In this document: positions 16,995 through 25,103 of the stretch, one piece after another
How the letters are laid out: the number at the start of each line of letters is the position of its first letter
Position numbering within the stretch: position 1 is the first letter of the stretch
Source: Oscillospiraceae bacterium
GTDB lineage: Bacteria; Bacillota; Clostridia; Oscillospirales; SIG627
NCBI GenBank assembly: GCA_034925865.1
Contig: JAYFRN010000009.1
Coordinates: 1 to 64,000, forward strand
Length of the DNA: 64,000 nucleotides
Direction: 5' to 3'
The notes under the pieces: generated by a model
The model's database searches: none
Seen by the model: the letters and a program-made list of their open reading frames with translations, nothing else
Told to the model about the DNA's origin: nothing
Translations under genes and position numbers: made by a program

Positions 16995-17103
16995 ATTATT
17001 AACTCAGCAATTAAATAATTACCGCTTAAAGAGAGAAAAGACTCTGGTATATGGGCTTTTCTCTCTTATAAAACAAGACTTATTTAATTGCCGAGTTAAT
17101 AAT
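16995..17103. repeat. Dispersed nested palindrome, copy D (best full-length copy)
   Basis: This 109-bp copy shows the whole structure. Outer ends ATTATTAACTC(A/G)GCAATTAAATAA and their reverse complement pair over about 23 bp with one difference. Inside lies the hairpin AGAGAGAAAAG/CTTTTCTCTCT with a loop containing CTCTGGTATATGGG. It has no open frame. It lies between the 3' end of nadA and the 5' end of the TspO gene. Confidence 0.85.
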
Positions 17104-17197
17104 CAAGCTTTCTCGATCTCCGCCTTGCTCCAATAATTTCTGATATAAACACTATTGCAGACTTTCAGCAGTATATTTCCGTTCTTTCAGGATATAA

Positions 17198-17261
17198 AAA
17201 AAGCTCTGTTATTAAAACGGCATTTACTTATTTAAATGCAGAGTTAATAAAAGAGCTTTTT
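17198..17261 (-). terminator. Hairpin after nadA, built around paired repeat ends
   Basis: AAAAAGCTCT and AGAGCTTTTT form the outer stem. Between them TTATTAAAACGGCATTTA and TTTAAATGCAGAGTTAATAA pair further. The inner part equals two outer ends of the dispersed repeat with the central hairpin missing. It lies 33 bases past the nadA stop and should end that transcript. Confidence 0.65.
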
Positions 17262-17293
17262 AAGGTATGTACGGTGGTCAGGATACTCAGTAT

Positions 17294-18241
17294 TTATTTG
17301 CTTTTGCTGCCAAGGCGGATCATTTCGTCTATACAGCGTCCGGCATCCGCAATAGTTTTCGGATCAAGGCTTATTTCCTCACCTTCGCCATTAAGCGCGT
17401 CAAATACGTCCACCAAAGTCGTAAGCTTCATATCAAGACATATCAGCTTTTTTGAAAGCGGGTAAAATTTCTTTCCCGGCGCGTCATATTGCAGATGCTC
17501 CGCCACAGCTAATTCTGTGCCGATGATAAATTCTTTTGCTTCGCTTTCCTTCGCGAAATCGATTATTCCCGCCGTTGAACCTACATAATCCGCTTTTGCG
17601 ACAACCTCTGGCACGCATTCCGGATGCACCAAGACAAGCGCATTGGGATGGGCATTCTTTGCTGTGTCGACTTCTTCGGGAAGGACAGAAGCATGTATCG
17701 GGCATCCGCCGCTCAATAGTTTTATGTTCTTTTCCGGGCATTGCTTTGTGACATAGTCGCCTAAATTGCAGTCAGGGATGAAAAGAATGTTTTTATTTGA
17801 TATATTTTTTACAATCTTTACAGCCGAGCTGCTTGTCACACAGACATCGCATACCGCCTTTAAAGCGGCGGTTGTGTTTATATACGCAACGACGGTATAT
17901 CCCGGGTTACAGCGTTTAAATTCCTCTACTGTTTTTACATCAAATTGTTCCGCCATTGGACATGCGGCACCTGAATTGGCAAGAATCACACGCTTTTCGG
18001 GTGAGAGAATTTTAACGGTCTCAGCCATAAACCTCACGCCGCACATTACAACGGTTTTGTTTTGAACCTTGCTTGCCTTCACGCTGAGCTGATATGAATC
18101 GCCGGTGAAATCGGCAATTTCACATATCTCACGCGCTTGATATGTGTGTGCAAGAATACATATGTCTTTTTTTAATTTTAGTTCTTTTATTTTCCTCTGA
18201 AGTTCGCCGACATTTGCGGCAGGAGCTGAAGCAGTCGCCAT
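17294..18241 (-). CDS. nadA: Quinolinate synthase
   Basis: A 315-residue [4Fe-4S] enzyme of NAD biosynthesis that condenses iminoaspartate with dihydroxyacetone phosphate. Conserved parts are AHTYQAREICEIADFTGDSY, the first cluster Cys in VVMCGVRFMAET (about residue 67), the VAYINTTAALKA stretch, and IPDCNLGDYV, where the family usually has Lys before Asn. The late VHPECVPEV and GTELAVAEHL segments are also present. nadB and nadC, its usual partners, are not in the window. AAAGGAA lies 6 bases before the ATG. Confidence 0.94.
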   Translation of the reverse strand: MATASAPAANVGELQRKIKELKLKKDICILAHTYQAREICEIADFTGDSYQLSVKASKVQNKTVVMCGVRFMAETVKILSPEKRVILANSGAACPMAEQFDVKTVEEFKRCNPGYTVVAYINTTAALKAVCDVCVTSSSAVKIVKNISNKNILFIPDCNLGDYVTKQCPEKNIKLLSGGCPIHASVLPEEVDTAKNAHPNALVLVHPECVPEVVAKADYVGSTAGIIDFAKESEAKEFIIGTELAVAEHLQYDAPGKKFYPLSKKLICLDMKLTTLVDVFDALNGEGEEISLDPKTIADAGRCIDEMIRLGSKSK

Positions 18242-18253
18242 TATTTGTTCCTT

Positions 18254-21200
18254 TCAAGAATGCTTGGTATGTTTTGGGAGCTTTTTATTGCTTTTATTTT
18301 GTTTCTTTTTACTGCGGTCATATCTTATTATGGCAATATACAGTCCGAACAGCACGGCCGATATACATATTATGATCAGAATTATCAAAAATATAATGTC
18401 CAGAGCGCTTTTTCCGTCATCGCGTTTTCCATACCAGCTGTTGATATTAAAACTCTTGTTAAAGCTTTCGATCATTTGATTGCCCGAAAAGCTGACAGTA
18501 ACTTCGGAGCATTTCCAACCGTCTTCAGTTTCGTTGCTGAAATTTATTCTTGAAGGCTCTCCGATCTCAGGCGGTAGAATTATGTTGAAATTTTGTGTCT
18601 CTCCGCGGGCAAGCGGAGAATTATACAGCTTTGAAAGCTCATTTGTTATGTTTATTTTATCGCTTAGCTTTTTCTCTCCGGTAAATCTGTCCGTATATTC
18701 AAACTGCATCAAAACTTCCGAGGCGGTATCCGCACCCGGCTCGTCGGCAGTAGTCAAAGTGAAAGTGTAGGTATTTTTACCGAAAATCTTTATATTACAC
18801 TGAACACTCGCCGTGCTTTTATTGGTGTCGGTAACCGTCACCGTGAACGGATACAGTCCGTTTAATAAGGCGACACCCGATATTTTACCTGTCACATGAT
18901 CAAAATCGAACCCATTCGGTAGTTTCCCCGCTGTTACACTATACTCATATGGCTCCGCTCCTTTAGCAACGGAAAAGCCGGAATATTCAAAGCTTTCCCC
19001 TTCAATGCCATACGGAATTTCGGTATTATAAAGCTCTACTCCTATTATATTCCAGCGAGCGTAATAAACTTTATCGGCATTGATTTTAACGCTGCCATTA
19101 ACGGCTGTGTCTCCTTCTCCGGAAGGTTTATCAAACCAGCCCAGAAATTCATATCCGCTCTTCACCGGTACCGGAAGAGTAATATTCTTCCCTTTTTCCA
19201 ATGACGTCACCTGATCTTCAAGTCCTGCTATCCCGTATGAAAGCGTGACCGTAACCTGACCGATCATATCGTTGAGCTTTGCATCTCCGCGGATAATGCA
19301 GGAGCCTTGTATCAGACAGCCCGCACCCGCTCCGACATCCTTGGCAGGATTCTTTTCAAGCTCGGCTTTATTCGATATGTCGCTATCAGAAAACAAGATA
19401 TCTGAGTATTGCGGATTGAAGGATATCGGTTCAACCAAAGCTTCATCCGGAATTTGTTTCTCAATGTCAGGTTCAATTTTAAATTCGCCGAATGCGTAAT
19501 CTCCGTGAACATATGATTTTTGTGTCGTTACAGGCTGATCCGGCTCGGTTCCGATTTCCGCCGTTTGGTTTTCGTTTCCGGTCTGATTTCCAGTATCAAC
19601 TTCGTTTCCGGAACCATTCTGATCATCGGTGTTTTCGACCTGAGCTTCGGTAACGGTGACAATGATCTGTTTATTGGATACACTTTTGACCACCGCGCTG
19701 TCCGAAACGTTTACTGATATTCCCGCGGCGTTTTTCCCGCCGCCGATACCGGCACCGTATTTGCCGCCAGCTGCTCTGACCTGAGCGCTGCCTGAGATGG
19801 TAAGCGAACCGGACACCACAAAGCTGTCGACCGAATTTTTGCTACCAAGCCCTATTCCGGCTCCGAGATTACCGCCCTGCGCGACGACATTGCTGTTATC
19901 TGTTATCGTAACCGTTGAAAATGACCCGCAATCGGCTCCCGTACCGATTCCCGCTCCGCCCTTTCCGCCGACAGCAACGCATGACGCGGATGAATTTATC
20001 AATATTGAGGTTATATTTCCGTTAGAACCGCTGCCTATTCCCGCGCCGTTTTTACCGCCGAGCGCTCTTACGACAGATGATCCGGTTATTTCAATACTGC
20101 CCTCTTTTACAGAGAAAGCGCTTCCAATCGCCGGGCAAAAGCTTCCGCCGTAAGCCTTGACATTTGCAAATCCGGATATTTTCAAGATATCGAATCTGCC
20201 GCCGATTCCGGCTCCGTATGAACCGCCGATTGAACAAACGACTGATTTATCACCGATTGTTATATTGTCTGCCGAACCGGATGTATATTTGGCACTTCCG
20301 ATCCCGCTGGCATTTTCACCGCCGCCCGCTCTGACCGAAGCCGCGCCGGATATTCCGATATGCTTGACGCTGCCGTTGTATCCGCAGCCTATTCCGGCAC
20401 CGCCGGCTCCGCCGTGAACGCGAACCGACGCCGAACCTGAGACCGCAATTTCTGATACGGATCCGGATTCACCTGTTCCGATTCCCGCTCCGTTTACGGC
20501 GCCCTGAGCTTCTACTTTCGCGTTATCGGTAATAAGGATTGTCCTTGACACCGTTCCGTTTTTACCGGAACCAATTCCGGCACCGTAAAGACCGCCGGCG
20601 GCATGCACAGACACATCCTTCGAAATAGTGACGCTGCGTGCGCCTCCATCCCGTCCGCCGCCTACTCCCGCGGCTCCTTCTCCGCCGTACGCCCATATAT
20701 TGACATTATTTGTTACCGTGATATCTCCGGTATCGGTACCGACAGTATCGGCTCGCCATCCTCCGCCGATTCCGGCTGCATATTTACCTCCGGATGCGTC
20801 CAGATAGCCATCTCCGCGTATTGTAAGGGAAGCGAATTTCCCGACCTGCAGACCGGCCATATAATCACTTCCGGCAAGGCGGTTATTCCCGATCAAAGTT
20901 AAGACAACATCCTCGCCGAGATCCATACAAAAAGGGCTTTCCAGAAAATAAGAATTCTCTATTATAACGTTGTCAAGCGTGATGTTTGCTGACACATTTC
21001 CGCATATAAATATAGAATTGCGGGTCGTTTCACCGCCCTTGATTATTATTTCCGTATTGCGGCCGACTGACTGAGAAGTTTTTTTCTGAGTTATCAGCAG
21101 GTTGCCGGCATTGTAAGGATCCTGTTCTATTCTGATGCTGCCGCTGTTGATGATATATTCAACAGGAGCGGCATAAGCGCAAAAAGGATTCACCGCAATG

Positions 21201-21262
21201 ACAAAAAGCAGCGCGGCGGCGATCAGTATTATTCCTATGTATTTTATGTTTGTGCGGGACAT
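18254..21262 (-). CDS. Large secreted surface protein with twelve glycine-rich repeats
   Basis: A 1002-residue surface protein. A signal peptide (residues 1-31, ending AYAAP) is followed by a carbohydrate-binding-like start (about 35-135). Next come about twelve imperfect repeats of roughly 30 residues with the core GG-x-x-GAGIG-x-G (about 140-530), which should form a right-handed beta-helix. A Gln/Asn/Asp-rich linker follows. Then come an InlB B-repeat-like module (GYEFLGWFDKPSGEG to YYARWN), a putative Ig/He_PIG module (GKLPNGFDFDHVTGKISG), and a C-terminal membrane helix with a Lys-rich tail instead of a sortase motif. It is probably an adhesin or polymer-binding protein. It ends 13 bases before the nadA start on the same strand. 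Confidence 0.8.
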   Translation of the reverse strand: MSRTNIKYIGIILIAAALLFVIAVNPFCAYAAPVEYIINSGSIRIEQDPYNAGNLLITQKKTSQSVGRNTEIIIKGGETTRNSIFICGNVSANITLDNVIIENSYFLESPFCMDLGEDVVLTLIGNNRLAGSDYMAGLQVGKFASLTIRGDGYLDASGGKYAAGIGGGWRADTVGTDTGDITVTNNVNIWAYGGEGAAGVGGGRDGGARSVTISKDVSVHAAGGLYGAGIGSGKNGTVSRTILITDNAKVEAQGAVNGAGIGTGESGSVSEIAVSGSASVRVHGGAGGAGIGCGYNGSVKHIGISGAASVRAGGGENASGIGSAKYTSGSADNITIGDKSVVCSIGGSYGAGIGGRFDILKISGFANVKAYGGSFCPAIGSAFSVKEGSIEITGSSVVRALGGKNGAGIGSGSNGNITSILINSSASCVAVGGKGGAGIGTGADCGSFSTVTITDNSNVVAQGGNLGAGIGLGSKNSVDSFVVSGSLTISGSAQVRAAGGKYGAGIGGGKNAAGISVNVSDSAVVKSVSNKQIIVTVTEAQVENTDDQNGSGNEVDTGNQTGNENQTAEIGTEPDQPVTTQKSYVHGDYAFGEFKIEPDIEKQIPDEALVEPISFNPQYSDILFSDSDISNKAELEKNPAKDVGAGAGCLIQGSCIIRGDAKLNDMIGQVTVTLSYGIAGLEDQVTSLEKGKNITLPVPVKSGYEFLGWFDKPSGEGDTAVNGSVKINADKVYYARWNIIGVELYNTEIPYGIEGESFEYSGFSVAKGAEPYEYSVTAGKLPNGFDFDHVTGKISGVALLNGLYPFTVTVTDTNKSTASVQCNIKIFGKNTYTFTLTTADEPGADTASEVLMQFEYTDRFTGEKKLSDKINITNELSKLYNSPLARGETQNFNIILPPEIGEPSRINFSNETEDGWKCSEVTVSFSGNQMIESFNKSFNINSWYGKRDDGKSALDIIFLIILIIICISAVLFGLYIAIIRYDRSKKKQNKSNKKLPKHTKHS

Positions 21263-21311
21263 TGGGGTTTGATTCCTTCGGATTTATTTTTGGCGCGTAT
21301 TATGTTTATTA

Positions 21312-21878
21312 TCAATATATAAGCTTATCAGAAGCAACAATGATATCGCGGCGGTAAAATTTAAGTATATCAACGGCCTTTTTTATGGCGTTGAAATACA
21401 ACAGCTGCTTCTGTCCGTTCGCGTCTTTATATATTATGAAGTAAAGACTCGGCGAAGACATTGAATCGGCCGCAATAATCTTCTTTTTAATATCAGGCGA
21501 TTCAATCCTGTTTTTATATTGCTCCTCGACAGGTGCGCAAAATTCAACGTCCGCGAGCTTGAAGCCGCAAAGCTTCTTCCTCTGGCGGCGGCCGTATATT
21601 GCTTCCATTTCCATTTCGCCGGCCGCGATAACATACTCGTATTCAACGGAAACAAATCTCCAGAGATACCATCCGAGTATTATAAACAAAAGCGCGTAAA
21701 CCGCGCCGATTGCCGGCATTTTTTCCAAAAGAAACGCAGACGAAACAATGAACACAACAACAAGCGCCAAAATAATCAGAATTTTTTGTGCCAATACTTT
21801 CCCGGTGTTTTTTCGAGGAACGAGATATTCAACATAATTTGCAGTATATCCTTCGTTGCTCTTCAAATTGTTTGTCAT
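21312..21878 (-). CDS. Two-helix membrane protein, DUF6106-like
   Basis: About 188 residues. An N-terminal cytosolic stretch is followed by two close membrane segments (ILIILALVVVFIVSSAFLL and AIGAVYALLFIILGWYLW) and a soluble domain with EYEYVIAAGEMEMEAIYGRRQRKKL. The layout and the YEYV-x-x-GE motif recall the DUF6106 family of Clostridia, whose role is unknown; this assignment is from memory and tentative. I chose the ATG at 21878 because GGAGA lies 6 bases upstream. It may share a transcript with the large surface protein that starts 50 bases further on. Confidence 0.6.
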   Translation of the reverse strand: MTNNLKSNEGYTANYVEYLVPRKNTGKVLAQKILIILALVVVFIVSSAFLLEKMPAIGAVYALLFIILGWYLWRFVSVEYEYVIAAGEMEMEAIYGRRQRKKLCGFKLADVEFCAPVEEQYKNRIESPDIKKKIIAADSMSSPSLYFIIYKDANGQKQLLYFNAIKKAVDILKFYRRDIIVASDKLIY

Positions 21879-22019
21879 TATATATCTCTCCACTTTAATA
21901 TTATTCTTTGACAGTATATCATATTTTCTGTCGATTTTCAACCTGTTTATTATAGCCTACATAAATTTAAGCCGGCAATCAATAACGACCGTCGGCTTTT
22001 CCTAATAATGTACTTGATA

Positions 22020-22811
22020 TTATAATGCGTGCTCCGCTGACCAGAGACCTTTTTCTATTGCTTTTTCCCAATCCACATGAAGAGTACGGATTGTTCTTGA
22101 AAATCCGATACGTTCTTCTTTCTTTACGATGACGCCCATATCAATAAGCTCCATTAAGGCCGTTCTGACATTGTCTTCACATACATGATAACGGACGGCC
22201 ACATATTTTACTGTCGATAAAAAGGTCGGGTATACGTTCTTTTGTCCCTGTTTGAATAAATAATCAAAGTTTTCGATCAGCATCTTATAGTAATTTACGC
22301 GTTCATCATCCTGATTCGGGAACTCAATACATTCGTCGGCGATTGATTTCAATTTACCGCTGACAGCGCCTTTTACGCCATATATAATTATCTTTTTTTT
22401 CTTTTTTATTTTCAAATACCTGACGACCGAGCTGAAATGTCCGTCGCCGGTAAATAATATGTAGGTATCCGCTTTGGGGTTTTCATCTGCTTCCTGATAG
22501 ATACAGTCGAGCATTATGAAATCCGTGTAGTCCTTTTTATATGTCAGAGAAGGATTTTGTGTGTCTATAATATTATTTGTCACTTCTCTGATGCCATCCA
22601 TTTCATTCCTGAGCAGCGGATTAGTAAAGTCGCCGAAGAAAAGCATCTTAATTACATTAAATCTCTTTGTAATTTCCTCGTATTGATTTCTGACCTGCGG
22701 CCGCATATTGTGCAGTCTGCTCAGGGAAATACACCAATGCTCGAAATCGACAAAGATGATTGCGGTTGGGAGGGACGCATTTTTTTTGCGGAACAGCTCG
22801 AAAAAGCTCAT
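22020..22811 (-). CDS. NYN-domain (PIN-like nuclease) protein with winged-helix C terminus
   Basis: A 263-residue protein. Residues about 15-165 match the LabA/DUF88-type NYN fold: an early acidic motif IIFVDFEHW, a middle one KKDYTDFIMLDC, and the late FTGDGHFSSVVRYLK with Asp residues in the places of the metal site. Residues 185-255 look like a winged-helix domain (TVKYVAVRYHVCEDNVRTAL, then MGVIVKKE). Family members are RNases or RNA-binding proteins; the target is unknown. AGGT precedes the ATG. No partner gene is adjacent. Confidence 0.75.
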   Translation of the reverse strand: MSFFELFRKKNASLPTAIIFVDFEHWCISLSRLHNMRPQVRNQYEEITKRFNVIKMLFFGDFTNPLLRNEMDGIREVTNNIIDTQNPSLTYKKDYTDFIMLDCIYQEADENPKADTYILFTGDGHFSSVVRYLKIKKKKKIIIYGVKGAVSGKLKSIADECIEFPNQDDERVNYYKMLIENFDYLFKQGQKNVYPTFLSTVKYVAVRYHVCEDNVRTALMELIDMGVIVKKEERIGFSRTIRTLHVDWEKAIEKGLWSAEHAL

Positions 22812-23270
22812 AAATCTTTACCTGACCTTCCCTGTGTTATCCTTTTCTTTTTTTGATTTTTTATAGCAGATTCCTTCTTTTTATATAATTTTATCTGAAT
22901 TTTCTTTTACTGTTGGCTTTTTCTTTTATATTTAATAATATTTTGCTTAATATTTTCTGTTATATATTCTATAATATCATATTTTATGGAAAAAGTATAG
23001 AGTATATTGCAGAATTTTTTATACTTTCCGGAAACCTCTAATAGCTATAAATTAAATGAAAAATAGAGGTTGCTGTTTCGCGATTAATTTATAATGTCTG
23101 CTGAAGTTTTTGGAAATCGAAAAACCAGCCAAAACCTGCAGTATCCATTAATTACCATATGCACCTGAACAATCATTATTTTTATATTTACCTTACTGTC
23201 GTATGTGTTTTATGATTATTCAGCAAACATTAAATAATGTCTTGTTTCTTTGTTCCAATTTTAAACACGA
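22812..23270. other. Gene-free AT-rich stretch with one small palindrome
   Basis: I see no open frame with a ribosome site and no recognisable RNA here. The only structured part is the short AACCTCTA/TAGAGGTT hairpin described separately. Confidence 0.5.
23030..23077. repeat. Short AACCTCTA element, second copy
   Basis: GGAAACCTCTAATA and TAGAGGTTGCTG are inverted around an AT-rich centre of about 20 bases. The ends resemble those of the 112-bp element in the lipoprotein array, but the interior is much shorter. Confidence 0.5.
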
Positions 23271-23300
23271 AAAAGCGGGAAGCAAAATATAACTTCCCGC
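23271..23300 (-). terminator. Terminator of the solute-binding protein gene
   Basis: GCGGGAAG and CTTCCCGC are separated by a 10-base loop, with TTTTT following on the minus strand, 25 bases past the stop codon. Confidence 0.85.
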
Positions 23301-23324
23301 CTAGTAAGCTATTTCATTGTGAAC

Positions 23325-24803
23325 TTATTCGCCCCAGACATCAATTAAATCATTATACGTTTTGTCCATGGCTGTCTGCGCTCCGCTCATGGCAGCATCA
23401 AGTTTAGAAGTGAATCCGCCGTTCGTACTTACGGCAGAGCCGATAACATTAACTAATGAACCCCAGCCGAAGGTATATCCGACATCATATATTTTTGAAG
23501 AAAAAATTATATCAAACATGTCTCTCGTGTCCAGATCGGGCGTGAGACGCGATTTTATATAGCTATCATAATATGCCGGAGTCAAATCCTTACGACCATA
23601 ATAAGCAAGCTCCTCCATTATAATTCCGGTCATAGCCAAATCGGAATTGGTGGATGGCACACAGTACCCGGAGCAGGCATTCGTGAGAACAAGATGATAA
23701 TACCTGTCCTGCGTCGCTTCGTATTTCGGTATCGGAAGAACGCCGCAAACATCAGTCATCTGAAGATACTGACGAAGATTATATATGTTTGCCGGACGGA
23801 ACATTACTTTTCCGGCGACCATATTCGCATTGAGCGTGGTCCAGTCTCCGAAATTCTTTTCAACAACGCCGACAACGGAATTGTCATTGTATATATCCGC
23901 GATCTTCTTTACCACTTCCGCGGAACGTGAGTCATTTATAGTAATAACAGGTTTTCCGCTTTCATCAAGGCTCGCGAAGCGTTCGCCGCTTCCGTGGAAC
24001 AGACAAAACGCGCTGCTGAAAGCATGGCCGAGGCCGTATTCATCGTTCTTGTCAAATTTTCCGTCGCTGTTCAGGTCGTGAGTGCCAAGCTTCGCAAGAG
24101 TGTACATTGTGTCAAGCGTCCAATTGTTGTCCTTAATATATTGATAAGGATTGATATCGTATTCGGCGGCAAAGGTTTTATTGAACGCGATACAAATATT
24201 AAGCTCTTCGTCAGATATCGAAATGTCGCCGGTGATTGTAAACAGCTTGCCTCCGATTGCAAGGTCTTTCTGTATCTGCTGATCCCAATATGTCTTTGTG
24301 AGGTCAAGATTCTCTACGTTGTGAAGCTCGACAAGCGCGTTCTTCTCAACAAGAGTATATACGGTATTCATCATCGGCGCGACCAGCTCGTAATCATCGG
24401 TGCCGGCGGATATGGAGGTCATTGCCAATGTGCTGACGTTGTCAGCAGTTGTGACTATCGGTTTTATTGTGATTCCGTATTTACCCTCAACGGCACCTTG
24501 TCTCATATGAGCCGCTTCGTAAATCATTTCGCCTTCCTGATCGTTATTATCATAGAAATCGATGTTGTCGATGTCCGTGCCACCCTTGTATATAAGTATG
24601 CGGAATTCCTTGCCTTTAAAGTCGACATCAGTGGGTACATTAGGCACTTCTTCAGCCTCAGAAGTTTTTTCAGTCGTTGCGGTCGGCTCTTTCGTGGAAG
24701 TTTTGTTCGCCCCTGTATCGTTTCCTTTTGTCTGCTCACAGGAAACGAGAAGAAACGATGCGATTATTATAGTAATTAATACGCGAAGTGTTTGCTTTTT
24801 CAT
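23325..24803 (-). CDS. Extracellular solute-binding lipoprotein of an ABC importer
   Basis: A 492-residue family 1 type solute-binding protein. The signal peptide ends in lipobox LLVSC (Cys about residue 22), followed by a Thr/Glu linker and a binding domain starting near FRILIYKGG. The segment DLNSDGKFDKNDEYG resembles a calcium-binding loop, as in several sugar-binding proteins. Family members capture oligosaccharides or other solutes for ABC permeases. No permease or ATPase gene is adjacent, so it must work with components encoded elsewhere or as a stand-alone binder. It has its own promoter and terminator. AGGAG lies 7 bases before the ATG. Confidence 0.85.
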   Translation of the reverse strand: MKKQTLRVLITIIIASFLLVSCEQTKGNDTGANKTSTKEPTATTEKTSEAEEVPNVPTDVDFKGKEFRILIYKGGTDIDNIDFYDNNDQEGEMIYEAAHMRQGAVEGKYGITIKPIVTTADNVSTLAMTSISAGTDDYELVAPMMNTVYTLVEKNALVELHNVENLDLTKTYWDQQIQKDLAIGGKLFTITGDISISDEELNICIAFNKTFAAEYDINPYQYIKDNNWTLDTMYTLAKLGTHDLNSDGKFDKNDEYGLGHAFSSAFCLFHGSGERFASLDESGKPVITINDSRSAEVVKKIADIYNDNSVVGVVEKNFGDWTTLNANMVAGKVMFRPANIYNLRQYLQMTDVCGVLPIPKYEATQDRYYHLVLTNACSGYCVPSTNSDLAMTGIIMEELAYYGRKDLTPAYYDSYIKSRLTPDLDTRDMFDIIFSSKIYDVGYTFGWGSLVNVIGSAVSTNGGFTSKLDAAMSGAQTAMDKTYNDLIDVWGE

Positions 24804-24907
24804 CGATAATCTCCTTATTTAATTCTTATAAGGCATATTTTTAATCAATTGTAAACCATTGATTAAATTATCAGCACCGATAAGTGTATGTATTATGTCT
24901 ACATTAA

Positions 24908-24936
24908 ATTATATCATATAGATTTCACAAATTCAA
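24908..24936 (-). promoter_or_regulatory. Sigma-A-type promoter of the solute-binding protein gene
   Basis: On the minus strand TTGAAT and TATAAT are 17 bases apart, about 100 bases before the ATG at 24803. I see no clear operator in the leader. Confidence 0.65.
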
Positions 24937-25062
24937 TATACTGCGACTCGAAATTTTTTGCGATGTTTTACCAATAATAAATATTCAATGTCATATTATT
25001 ATGCTTTTCCGAATAAATGTTCTGTGAGTACAGGCCTTTTATTCGAGTTCACCCAAAAAACA

Positions 25063-25086
25063 AACCCGCGGCATATGCCGCGGGTT
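25063..25086 (-). terminator. Terminator of the DegT aminotransferase gene
   Basis: A perfect palindrome, AACCCGCGGCAT/ATGCCGCGGGTT, lies 18 bases past the stop on the minus strand and is followed by TTGTTTTTT. Confidence 0.88.
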
Positions 25087-25103
25087 ATTTTTATGCTGTT
25101 ATA

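Noticed and set aside
19797..20417. Long Pro-rich open frames opposite the glycine-repeat surface protein
   Set aside because: They mirror the Gly-rich repeats in the complementary strand and have no start signals.
23994..24779. 261-codon open frame antisense to the solute-binding protein
   Set aside because: The sense frame has a signal peptide, lipobox, ribosome site, promoter and terminator; the antisense frame has none of these.
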